DNA of 64,000 bases from Glaciecola punicea ACAM 611 (lineage in GTDB: Bacteria; Pseudomonadota; Gammaproteobacteria; Enterobacterales; Alteromonadaceae), in the NCBI RefSeq assembly GCF_000252165.1, contig NZ_BAET01000033.1, positions 174,832 through 238,831 of the forward strand, given 5' to 3'. Of the stretch, positions 47,062 through 54,519 are shown one piece after another (the stretch's first letter is position 1; the number at the start of each line of letters is the position of its first letter). A program made the position numbers and the translations under genes. The notes beneath the pieces were generated by a model. That model was given only the letters and a program-made list of their open reading frames with translations, did not search any database and was not told the origin of the DNA.

Positions 47062-47087
47062 CTCACTCCTGTCAAGTGCGCTTGTCG

Positions 47088-47480
47088 TTAGTTTCGGATA
47101 ACGTCTTCACTGGCTTCTTGCCCTTCAGGGCCTAATGACATGAGTGCAAACGGTCTTCCATCTTCGCCTGGCACTCGGTAAACATAAGCGTTGCCCCAAG
47201 GATCCATTGGCAGTTCTCGCGGCAGGTAGGGACCGTTCCACATTGAATGCTCGCTTGCGCGAAGCTCTGCAAGGTTTTCGGGAAATCTGCCGGTATCGAT
47301 TCGAAATGTGTTTAAAGCGGTTTCAAGCATTCGCATTTGCGTTTCTGCGGTTTGCACTCTTGATGAATCAACTCTGCCAAACATTTGCGGCGCTATTAAC
47401 GAGGCTAGCAAGCCTAGAATTAGCATAACGATGAGAAGCTCAACGAGGGTAAAGCCCCGCACAACTCTTATTTTATTCAT
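47088..47480 (-). CDS. gspG: Major pseudopilin GspG, first gene of the T2SS operon
   Basis: Major pseudopilin of 131 residues. ATG 47480 has AGGTG upstream and yields the leader MNKIRVVRG then FTLVELLIVMLILGLLASL. The C-terminal part has TGRFPENL, NGPYLPRELPMDPWGNAYVYR and the GspG calcium-loop region. It builds the pseudopilus that pushes cargo through the secretin. Being first gives it the highest expected expression, fitting its role. The promoter should lie in 47481-47606. Confidence 0.92.
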   Translation of the reverse strand: MNKIRVVRGFTLVELLIVMLILGLLASLIAPQMFGRVDSSRVQTAETQMRMLETALNTFRIDTGRFPENLAELRASEHSMWNGPYLPRELPMDPWGNAYVYRVPGEDGRPFALMSLGPEGQEASEDVIRN

Positions 47481-47606
47481 ATACACCTGTGTTATTTTCC
47501 ATGCAAAAATGTAAGTGCCGCCACGGGGGTAAACCGGCGGCGCATTACTCAGCATTTTACTTGCCCTATAATACTTAGCAAGTCATTTATCGACATTACA
47601 AGTTCT

Positions 47607-48929
47607 TTATTTAGCCATGTTTAGCAGCAAACGAATTGGGGAAACCATCGCTTTGCTCATCATAAAAAACGCAGGTCGCGTTTTTTGATGCACACAAAGG
47701 CTAAAGTAAGACGCTACCGCGTACGAAATTATAGTCGCGTACGCCGCGCCTTCGCCACCAAAACGAGGAATAAGATATAAATTCAAGCCCACATTCACAA
47801 AAGCGCCTAAGCCTTGGGTTACCAGCGAAAATACAACGAGCTTTTCAATCAGTATCCACTTGCTAAAAGCCGCGCGCATAAATATGAATAAGCCTGCCCA
47901 TATATGAATAATTAAGATATCTGCAGAGCCTGCATAATCACTTCCAAACAGACTACTAATGATTGGCCCAGCGAACAAGGTGACTAAAATTGCGATGGAC
48001 ACTGCAATTAGAAACAAAACGTCATACAGCTGCTGCATTGAGGGCGCATAGCGTGGGTCGTTCTGTTTTTGCATATTAATGAGCTTTGGAAAAAACGATG
48101 TCACAATTGCAACCGGCACAAAATACCAAGCTTCAGACAAGATCGCGGCAACGGCGTAAATACCCACTTCTTCGGTGCCAACGAGCCACTTCAACATTAC
48201 CTGATCGGTTTTAAGGTAAATTATCGCAAAAATAGAGCCAAGAAATACCATCCAACCCTCAGAAAACAGCTGTTGGGCGCGTTTCCTAGATGCTTGCCAA
48301 CTGAAAAGCGACAGCTTACTTTTATGTTGATACAAAACGATGAGTAACACAGATGCAAGCACAACTTGCAATGTATTGGCCAGCGCAAAATAAAGAATAT
48401 GCGCACCCATATATACAAATAATACTTTTAATCCAGCAACAATGAGCATGGCGCTTACTTTAGCGTAAGTATTGAATTTAGACTTAAGCTGTGAGGTGAA
48501 CCAAAAATCGATAACATCAAAGGGTTTAAGTAGCATTGTAAACGATAAAATAATGAGTATATAAAACCCGTCGCTACCAAGCTCTTCCGTACTAAACGTA
48601 AATATTAGCACTAACGCTATACCCACGAAATAGCCAATTGCCTTCATCACTAGGCTGGTGCCCAAAACTTCATGGATTTTATCGGGATTACGCACTAACT
48701 CGCGCATAACCAAACCGCTGAGACCCGCATGCCCGGCCACACCAAACAGGGCCGTTAACGACATAGCATACGCCAGTAGGCCGAACTGTGAAGGCCCCAA
48801 ATAGCGAGCTACTAGCAGGGTAACTAAAAAGGTTATACCAAGGGAGAGGATCTTCTCGAGCATTATCCAGCCCGAGTTAAACAAATATCTTCGCATTTTG
48901 GCGACAAACGCAAGCACTTCTTTAAACAT
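47607..48929 (-). CDS. Oligosaccharide flippase / polysaccharide export membrane protein
   Basis: Polytopic protein of 440 residues with about fourteen hydrophobic helices and the PST/Wzx N-terminus (ILSLGITFLVTLLVARYLGPSQFGLLAYAMS). It moves lipid-linked saccharides across the inner membrane. It stands apart from the main locus, beyond the T2SS operon, so it may serve a second glycan or be a leftover of a larger locus. The 126-base gap to gspG leaves the latter its own promoter. Confidence 0.85.
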   Translation of the reverse strand: MFKEVLAFVAKMRRYLFNSGWIMLEKILSLGITFLVTLLVARYLGPSQFGLLAYAMSLTALFGVAGHAGLSGLVMRELVRNPDKIHEVLGTSLVMKAIGYFVGIALVLIFTFSTEELGSDGFYILIILSFTMLLKPFDVIDFWFTSQLKSKFNTYAKVSAMLIVAGLKVLFVYMGAHILYFALANTLQVVLASVLLIVLYQHKSKLSLFSWQASRKRAQQLFSEGWMVFLGSIFAIIYLKTDQVMLKWLVGTEEVGIYAVAAILSEAWYFVPVAIVTSFFPKLINMQKQNDPRYAPSMQQLYDVLFLIAVSIAILVTLFAGPIISSLFGSDYAGSADILIIHIWAGLFIFMRAAFSKWILIEKLVVFSLVTQGLGAFVNVGLNLYLIPRFGGEGAAYATIISYAVASYFSLCVHQKTRPAFFMMSKAMVSPIRLLLNMAK

Positions 48930-49170
48930 TTTACGCCTGTTTAATTACTGTTGACGCAATCATGAATACCCTTAGTGATTTTTGTAAAGTCTTCATTTTC
49001 AAACTTGACCGCTTGTTGCACTAAATAATTGCCGATGAGTATACTTGAGACCATATACAAGTAAAGCAAGGGTAAATAACAGATACAGTTAGCGCGGCAA
49101 ATGAGACTATTATCTACCAACTTTATAAGGACTATTTTGAATATGGGGGTGTTGCCTATCTACAAAAGAA
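48930..49170. other. Gap upstream of flippase, possible 37-residue ORF
   Basis: No clear gene. On the - strand 48941-49054 is open for 37 residues (starting MVSSILIGNYLVQQ) and ends 11 bases before the flippase start. It is more protein-like than chance but no relative is recognised. It could be the tail of a decayed polysaccharide gene. The flippase promoter should also be here. Confidence 0.25.
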
Positions 49171-49203
49171 AACCTCAACTTTTCGAGCTTGAATGAGGTT
49201 TTG
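49163..49203 (-). terminator. Probable terminator of the alternative oxidase gene
   Basis: On the - strand a 7-bp stem AACCTCA/TGAGGTT with a 16-base loop is followed by TTCTTTTG. It lies about 50 bases past the oxidase stop. The loop is long, so confidence is moderate. Confidence 0.5.
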
Positions 49204-49249
49204 TATAATTGGGCGAGTAATCTAGATTAAGGGTGAGCCTGAACCGAAT

Positions 49250-49903
49250 TTAGGACTCCTGATCATAATTATTAGCAAATTGATGATTTGCGTCTCTGTG
49301 GCCAGCTTCATCTTGTCTAACCACAATAATAACGTCGCGAAGTCTTGCGTCTTTCGGCAAATTCCAATAGTCGATAGCAATATCAGGAGCCGGCACGTTT
49401 TCCAATAGACCACTGTCTACTGCAGCTAAATATTCGGTATAGCTATATACCGCTTCTTCTTCGAAATACCCTACTAGCCTATGCGCGGTTCGGCCAGAAA
49501 CTACGTATAAAATGAAAAAACTAGCAAAGAAAAACCCTTGTGCAAGTATAATCAACCACCGCTCAAATAAGCTGGGCTGGGCAATTTTTATAAAGGTCAT
49601 CAAATGCATGCGCTCATTTTCAGCTTCTTCAAGCAATGTATGAATCGCTTCTCTGTCGTCTTTCATTCGACGCAATGAGCGCATATGGCGCACCATGCCA
49701 GCAACCATGCCAGGCACAGCTGCTACGGTTTCAAGTACAACGGCACGATGCCCGTAGCGTTTCGCAAAAAAATGGTCGGCAAAAAAACGTAATAACTTAG
49801 TTAAGCGAAAGGCGAATCGATCAGAGGTGCCAGCCGGCATATGATGTTTACTAAGCGGATCTGCGACTTCTTTTTTGAATGAATATTCAAGTATTTGGCT
49901 CAT
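49250..49903 (-). CDS. aox: Alternative oxidase (AOX)
   Basis: Cyanide-insensitive ubiquinol oxidase of 217 residues. All four diiron motifs are visible: LETVAAVPGMVAGMVRH near residue 57, LEEAENERMHLMTF near 90, YFEEEAVYSYTEYL near 147 and RQDEAGHRDANH near 197. Two hydrophobic stretches give interfacial membrane binding. It reduces oxygen to water without pumping protons. Bacterial AOX is known in marine gammaproteobacteria, where NO-responsive control by NsrR has been reported for Vibrio fischeri. It stands alone with its own upstream region and terminator, so it is probably stress-induced. The start is supported by AAAGGGG upstream. Confidence 0.93.
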   Translation of the reverse strand: MSQILEYSFKKEVADPLSKHHMPAGTSDRFAFRLTKLLRFFADHFFAKRYGHRAVVLETVAAVPGMVAGMVRHMRSLRRMKDDREAIHTLLEEAENERMHLMTFIKIAQPSLFERWLIILAQGFFFASFFILYVVSGRTAHRLVGYFEEEAVYSYTEYLAAVDSGLLENVPAPDIAIDYWNLPKDARLRDVIIVVRQDEAGHRDANHQFANNYDQES

Positions 49904-49936
49904 GGTAATTACCCCTTTAATAACAAATTTAATAGG

Positions 49937-49948
49937 CGTTTTAAAACG
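49937..49948. promoter_or_regulatory. Palindrome upstream of aox
   Basis: CGTTTTAAAACG is a perfect 12-bp palindrome about 35 bases upstream of the aox start. It may be an operator. It does not clearly match an NsrR site. The rest of 49904-50110 shows no gene and should hold the aox promoter. Confidence 0.35.
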
Positions 49949-50110
49949 TTTCTATCAGTCATAACAACTACTATATTGTAACTTAATTACGCGTAGGATA
50001 TGCATTGTGACCCTTATGTTACGCGAGTTTCGCGCTGCTCCGTAAATAAATATTTACGTTAATTATTCATTAACAAAATAGTCCATAATAGGCGACATGC
50101 GCATAACAAA

Positions 50111-50314
50111 ATGCACACTTTTTCATCAGTAAATAAGACGACATCTTTGATATTGAAAAGCATTGAGAGTTCGGGTAGATCAGACTTGTCTGACTGCAAG
50201 ACAAAAGGCTATGTGAATGGTCGTAATGACCTTGTTGTGGGCGAAGATGAAAACATGCGTAAGTTCTCAGGTTCTGCTTATAAACTTAGTAATAGCGGTT
50301 TTTTTAAACCATAG
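50111..50314 (+). pseudogene. Lipoate-protein ligase fragment
   Basis: A 67-codon open stretch contains GRNDLVVGEDENMRKFSGSAYKLSN (two blocks), which matches the substrate-binding core of LplA (family pattern GRNDLV...KxSGSAYK). The N-terminal RRxSGGGxV block and everything after SGSAYKL are missing, and a stop follows. This is a leftover of lipoate-protein ligase A, not a working gene. The next 100 bases (50315-50419) hold no further recognisable part. Confidence 0.65.
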
Positions 50315-50419
50315 AATAAGCGCGAGCCGCGTGATTTACGCAGACTACTGCTTTGAAAAGGATTTATTTTTTGCCAAGCCCAGTGCGGATCCAACAATCG
50401 GTTCGCGTTGATTATTTTC

Positions 50420-52369
50420 CTACTGTCGTGAGAGGCGCTCTTTCATCCAGCTAATTAATCCGCCACGAAGCAAGAACTGTACTTGTCGCGGTGACATGTC
50501 ATGACGCACCTGAAACGTGTGCTGCTGAGTGACGTTTTCGACCACCAGTTCACCCCCCTCAGATAGCACGCGCCGAAGGTCAGTCAGGCGCAGCACGTCG
50601 CCGGCCTGAATCGCATCGTAATCAGCAAACTCGGTGAAGATCAGCGGTAACACGCCGAAGTTGATTAGGTTTTGCGCGTGTATTCGTGCAAAGCCCTTAG
50701 TCAAGACAGCGCGCAGCCCAAGATACTGCGGGCCTAGTGCGGCATGCTCACGGCTCGAACCTTGTCCGTAATTACTTCCTCCCACCACAACGTGACCCGG
50801 CATCTGCTTGGCTCGCTCGGCGTAGGTAGGATCAATTCTGTCGAAGGAGAACTCAGCAATCATGGGAATGTTGCTCCGAAACGGCAGCACGCGCAACCCT
50901 GGCGGCATTATCTCATCGGTAGACACGTCGTTCGCTGTCTTAAGTATCACCGGCACTTCAATCTCATCAGGCAGTGGCTCAAAGTTCGGCAGCGAAGCAA
51001 TGTTAGGGCCCTTCACAAGGGCTACTTGCTGCGCCTCCTCAAGCGGCAACGGCGGCATAAACATCGCGCGGTTGATAATAGGATCATCTGGGTCTGCAAT
51101 TCGAGGATAAGGGATGCCAAGTGTGCGTGGATCGGTGATCACGCCGGTGAGCGCAGACGCCGTGGCGGTCTCTGGGCTGACCAGACAAACCTTGTCCTCG
51201 CGCGTACCGGAACGACCGGGAAAGTTGCGCGGCACTGTACGCAAAGAAAGTTCATTGCTAGCCGGCGCCTGACCCATGCCAATGCAGCCATTGCAGCCAG
51301 CCTGATGAAGCCGTGCACCAGCGTGCAATAGATGAGCTACGTGTCCATCACGCACCAAGGTTTCAAGCTGCGCGCGAGAGGTGGGGTTAATATCGAACGA
51401 AACTCGGTCATTCACCTGCCGACCCTTTACCATCATAGCGGAAACAGCTAAGTCACGATAGCCGGGATTAGCTGACGAACCAATGTATGTTTGATAGATC
51501 TGCTCCCCCGCTACTTCGCTAACCGGACGCACGTTGCCCGGGCTGGACGGCATAGCGATCAGCGGCACCAAGCTGGCCAGATCGATCTCTTCATATACAT
51601 CGTAGGTCGCGCCCTTATCGGCAACTAATTCGATCCAATCTTCTTCGCGCTGCCAGGCGCGTAAGAAACGGCGCACCTCCTGATCGGATGGGAAAACCGT
51701 ACTGGTCGCGCCAAGCTCGGCACCCATGTTGGCGATCACGTGCCGATCCATCGCACTTAATGTGTCTAGCCCTGGTCCATAATATTCGATGATCCGGCCA
51801 TGACCTCCTTCCACGCCGTGGCGGCGTAACATCTCTAGGATCACGTCCTTGGCGCTCACCCAGTCCGCCAAGATGCCGGTAAGCTTCACTCCCCAGACCA
51901 AAGGCATACGTGTAAAGAACGGTTCACCCGCCATTGCTAGCGCCACTTCTAGCCCGCCAGCGCCAATAGAAAGCATGCCAATAGCGCCGGCCGCCGGGGT
52001 GTGACTGTCAGAGCCAAGCAGCGTCTTGCCTGGCTTACCGAAATTTTCTTGGTGGCAGGGATGACTCACCCCGTTTCCAGGCCGCGAGTACCAGACGCCA
52101 AATCGCTGACATGCGCTGCGCAGAAAAAGGTGGTCGTCGGGGTTTTTGAAGTCCTCTTGAATGATGTTGTGATCAACATACTGGACGCTCACCTCAGTTT
52201 TCACTCGGTCCAGGCCCATTGCCTCCAGCTCAAGCATAACTAGCGTGCCGGTAGCGTCCTGCGTCAGAGTCTGGTCAATGCGGATACCAATCTCCTCGTT
52301 CGGTTTCATATCACCGTGCATCAGATGCGATTGGATCAGTTTCTGTGTGACGTTCATGTTCATGTTCAT
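50420..52369 (-). CDS. Aconitase family hydratase, Aquifex-type (about 650 residues)
   Basis: Aconitase-superfamily enzyme of 649 residues, shorter than AcnA (about 890) and arranged like LeuC joined to LeuD. Seen are LLGSDSHTPAAGAIGMLSIG, the iron-sulfur ligands in QAGCNGCIGMGQ and the swivel-domain block VVGGSNYGQGSSREHAALGP. At the position where relatives have GSCTN, the first cluster ligand, this protein has GSSAN; this may be a subfamily trait. It would interconvert citrate and isocitrate or a related acid. Base composition is clearly more GC-rich than the flanks, suggesting transfer. It stands alone, next to the lipoate ligase fragment. Confidence 0.85.
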   Translation of the reverse strand: MNMNMNVTQKLIQSHLMHGDMKPNEEIGIRIDQTLTQDATGTLVMLELEAMGLDRVKTEVSVQYVDHNIIQEDFKNPDDHLFLRSACQRFGVWYSRPGNGVSHPCHQENFGKPGKTLLGSDSHTPAAGAIGMLSIGAGGLEVALAMAGEPFFTRMPLVWGVKLTGILADWVSAKDVILEMLRRHGVEGGHGRIIEYYGPGLDTLSAMDRHVIANMGAELGATSTVFPSDQEVRRFLRAWQREEDWIELVADKGATYDVYEEIDLASLVPLIAMPSSPGNVRPVSEVAGEQIYQTYIGSSANPGYRDLAVSAMMVKGRQVNDRVSFDINPTSRAQLETLVRDGHVAHLLHAGARLHQAGCNGCIGMGQAPASNELSLRTVPRNFPGRSGTREDKVCLVSPETATASALTGVITDPRTLGIPYPRIADPDDPIINRAMFMPPLPLEEAQQVALVKGPNIASLPNFEPLPDEIEVPVILKTANDVSTDEIMPPGLRVLPFRSNIPMIAEFSFDRIDPTYAERAKQMPGHVVVGGSNYGQGSSREHAALGPQYLGLRAVLTKGFARIHAQNLINFGVLPLIFTEFADYDAIQAGDVLRLTDLRRVLSEGGELVVENVTQQHTFQVRHDMSPRQVQFLLRGGLISWMKERLSRQ

Positions 52370-52537
52370 CCTCCCAAGTGCGAAAAGGTAGCGACCCCCA
52401 CTCCATGTCGTGCCGTATAATATCTAAAACAGCTAAACCAGTATCGATCCAAAGCTATATTCTTGTCAAATGCCAATTGCAATAGCCAATCACTAGACTG
52501 CCTTGAACAATCTTTCAAGGTCTCGTTAGATGAATTT

Positions 52538-52589
52538 GCTTTTGTCCTGCGCTTTTGTCCTGCGCTTTTGTCCTGCGCTTTTGTCCTGG
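52538..52589 (+). repeat. Four tandem 13-base repeats
   Basis: GCTTTTGTCCTGC occurs four times head to tail, the last with one change. It lies between aconitase and cysM in a gap (52370-52715) with no clear gene. The array could vary in copy number between strains. Confidence 0.9.
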
Positions 52590-52715
52590 GTAAGTTTTTA
52601 GCAATATTGTACTTGCATATATTATTTATGAATAAAAAGGTACTTGTTTTGTCGTCAGTGTGGCATTAGAGTTAATACCATTCTATTTTTAAATATAATA
52701 ATTGGATAACAAGTT

Positions 52716-53636
52716 ATGAAAGTGCAGTCAGTTTTAGAGACTATTGGTAATACCCCGCATATTAAAGTTCAACGTTTGTTTGGAGATAAGCAAAACGTGT
52801 GGATTAAAAGTGAGCGATCAAACCCAGGTGGTTCAATCAAAGATCGTATTGCTTTGTCAATGATTGAAGCTGCAGAAAAAAGCGGCTTATTAAAGCCCGG
52901 TTCAACTATTATCGAGGCAACCTCGGGTAACACCGGTGTGGGTCTGGCGATGGTAGCGGCAGTAAAAGGCTATAAATTAATATTAGTAATGCCAGAAAGC
53001 ATGTCGGTAGAGCGCCGTCGCTTAATGTTAGCCTACGGCGCAACATTTGCATTAACACCAAAGGAAAAGGGCATGAACGGTGCAATTGCTAAAGCAGAAA
53101 TGTTAGTGGCTGAGACTCCAAACTCGTGGATGCCGCGACAGTTTGAAAACCCAGCCAACATAGATGTGCATGTTGATCATACCGCACAAGAAATTCTTGC
53201 CGATTTCCCCGATGGTTTAGATGCAATTGTGACAGGCGTAGGCACAGGCGGGCACATTACGGGTTGCGCGCGAGCGCTTAAAAAAGTATGGCCACAACTA
53301 AAAATATTTGCGGTAGAGCCATCAGCATCACCTGTAATTTCAGGTGGCGATCCTAGCCCACATCCTATTCAAGGTATTGGTGCAGGTTTTATTCCTAAAA
53401 ATTTAGACATTACACTTTTAGACGGCACTATTAAAGTCGATGCTGACGATGCAAAAGACATGGCAAGACGCTCCGCAGCAGAAGAAGGCGTGTTAGTCGG
53501 TATTTCATCGGGTGCAACGCTAGCGGCTATTAGCCAAGTGCTACCTACGCTAGCGCAAGGGGCACAGGTGCTAGGGTTTAATTATGATACCGGTGAGCGT
53601 TATTTATCTATAGATGGATTTTTGCCGCAAGAATAA
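52716..53636 (+). CDS. cysM: Cysteine synthase B
   Basis: PLP enzyme of 306 residues, slightly longer than E. coli CysM. The PLP lysine is in [13 protein letters not shown] (Lys 42), [11 protein letters not shown] binds the substrate, [14 protein letters not shown] is the PLP phosphate loop, and [10 protein letters not shown] closes the site. It makes cysteine from O-acetylserine and sulfide or thiosulfate. CysM-type sequence ([12 protein letters not shown]) separates it from CysK. A GGATAAC ribosome site precedes the ATG. Confidence 0.93.
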   Translation: MKVQSVLETIGNTPHIKVQRLFGDKQNVWIKSERSNPGGSIKDRIALSMIEAAEKSGLLKPGSTIIEATSGNTGVGLAMVAAVKGYKLILVMPESMSVERRRLMLAYGATFALTPKEKGMNGAIAKAEMLVAETPNSWMPRQFENPANIDVHVDHTAQEILADFPDGLDAIVTGVGTGGHITGCARALKKVWPQLKIFAVEPSASPVISGGDPSPHPIQGIGAGFIPKNLDITLLDGTIKVDADDAKDMARRSAAEEGVLVGISSGATLAAISQVLPTLAQGAQVLGFNYDTGERYLSIDGFLPQE

Positions 53637-53695
53637 TTATGAGCTTCGAAACAACAAATTAGCACTTATTGTCAACTTACACATTTTACTAGAAG

Positions 53696-53720
53696 AAAAA
53701 AAGGCATCGTGGAAGATGCC
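53696..53720 (-). terminator. Intrinsic terminator on the - strand
   Basis: On the - strand GGCATC/GATGCC with a six-base loop is followed by seven T residues. There is no T run on the + strand side, so it does not serve cysM. It may be a second stop for the candidate small RNA to its right. Confidence 0.65.
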
Positions 53721-53791
53721 GCAAAACGCACTAGGGAAAACTAACAACTGCTAATGAAGCAATAACTATATTGAAATAGATCTAATCGGTT

Positions 53792-53919
53792 AAAAACTTG
53801 TGCCAGGCGGACCGTTTGGCACAAGGTGATATCGAGTATATGTGCCGGTAAATGGCTCTCATATACCGTGATAGTCATTTGTAGCGTGATAGCATTTAGC
53901 GTATTTACAGGCCTTTATG
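53792..53919 (-). ncRNA. Candidate structured small RNA, - strand
   Basis: On the - strand the region shows a possible promoter (TTGTTT at 53948-53953, 16 bases, TCTAAT at 53926-53931), a 7-bp stem GTATATG/CATATAC (53836-53866) and then a perfect 9-bp stem CTTGTGCCA/TGGCACAAG (53797-53825) followed by five T residues. This is a stem-loop plus terminator layout giving about 130 nt. No coding frame is convincing. It matches no RNA family I recognise. Confidence 0.45.
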
Positions 53920-53983
53920 ACTTCTATTAGATATGTAAGGTACACGTAAACAAAATTTACACTTGACGTCGAATCTAATACCC

Positions 53984-54020
53984 CCTAACCTTAATGCTAA
54001 CGATTATCATTAAGGTTAGG
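53984..54020 (+). promoter_or_regulatory. Perfect 13-bp inverted repeat at the start site, Fur-like centre
   Basis: CCTAACCTTAATG (53984-53996) and CATTAAGGTTAGG (54008-54020) are perfect inverted repeats around CTAACGATTAT. The second arm ends 2 bases before the ATG and holds the only ribosome-site candidate (AAGG/TTAGG), so in RNA the start would be masked. The GATTATCATTA core is Fur-box-like. A possible promoter (TTGACG at 53963-53968, then TAACCT) overlaps the left arm. It may act as a DNA operator, an RNA hairpin, or both. Confidence 0.6.
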
Positions 54021-54022
54021 AA

Positions 54023-54409
54023 ATGAGCATGTATTTATACCAACTTGCCTGCTACGAGCGAGCAATACGAGCACAAAACCACCACCAAACACTCGATATT
54101 ATAAACTGTTATTTCAATTCAGGCTTGCAGGCTGCGCAACAGTGTCAAACACCTGCAGCAAGGGAAAAAGTATATTTCAGGCTTCTACGTACCCTAGAAG
54201 AAACCATGTGTGACCTTCTTATGTCTGAACATTGGCGTATACACTGCTTCAGAGTTATTAAAATACTCACGCCGATTATTTTTGAGTTAGTAGACACCAA
54301 GCAGTATGAAGCTATTATGGCTAAATTAAATGCGCTAGCCACATACTTTTTGCCTACTCAACAGTTTCAGGCAGCAACTAGTGCTGCATCAACAAAAACG
54401 CCCCGTTGA
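54023..54409 (+). CDS. Hypothetical helical protein, 128 residues
   Basis: I do not recognise this protein. It is predicted to be almost all helical, with no signal peptide or membrane helix and four Cys in the first half (YQLACYERA, INCYFNS, AQQCQTP, EETMCDLL). The start is fixed by the hairpin-masked ribosome site ending 2 bases upstream. The Fur-like sequence there makes iron control possible. It is a single gene; the lipoprotein 5'-nucleotidase gene follows after 110 bases with its own inverted repeat. Confidence 0.6.
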   Translation: MSMYLYQLACYERAIRAQNHHQTLDIINCYFNSGLQAAQQCQTPAAREKVYFRLLRTLEETMCDLLMSEHWRIHCFRVIKILTPIIFELVDTKQYEAIMAKLNALATYFLPTQQFQAATSAASTKTPR

Positions 54410-54481
54410 ACTACGCGTTATCCTGCTGCAATAAGAAAGCCCTTCAGCAACACTAAAAGCTGCCGAAAGCTGAATTTCGGT

Positions 54482-54518
54482 ATATCATGTGTGCGAAACT
54501 CAATAGGACACATGATAT
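54482..54518 (+). promoter_or_regulatory. 11-bp perfect inverted repeat before the 5'-nucleotidase gene
   Basis: ATATCATGTGT (54482-54492) and ACACATGATAT (54508-54518) flank 15 bases that contain the ribosome-site candidate AGGA. The right arm ends 1 base before ATG 54520. It could be a protein operator or an RNA hairpin presenting the ribosome site in its loop. Confidence 0.55.
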
Positions 54519-54519
54519 T

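Noticed and set aside
36963-47480. MSHA pilus biogenesis operon
   Set aside because: Gene content (GspE with tetracysteine, GspF, four minor pseudopilins H, I, J, K, GspL/M and secretin) fits type II secretion; no MshA pilin or MshQ-type protein is present.
52538-52589. CRISPR array
   Set aside because: Repeats of 13 bases are directly adjacent without spacers and no cas genes exist in the window.
54464-54481. CCGAAA/TTTCGG hairpin as terminator of the 128-residue gene
   Set aside because: Short stem and no T run on either strand.
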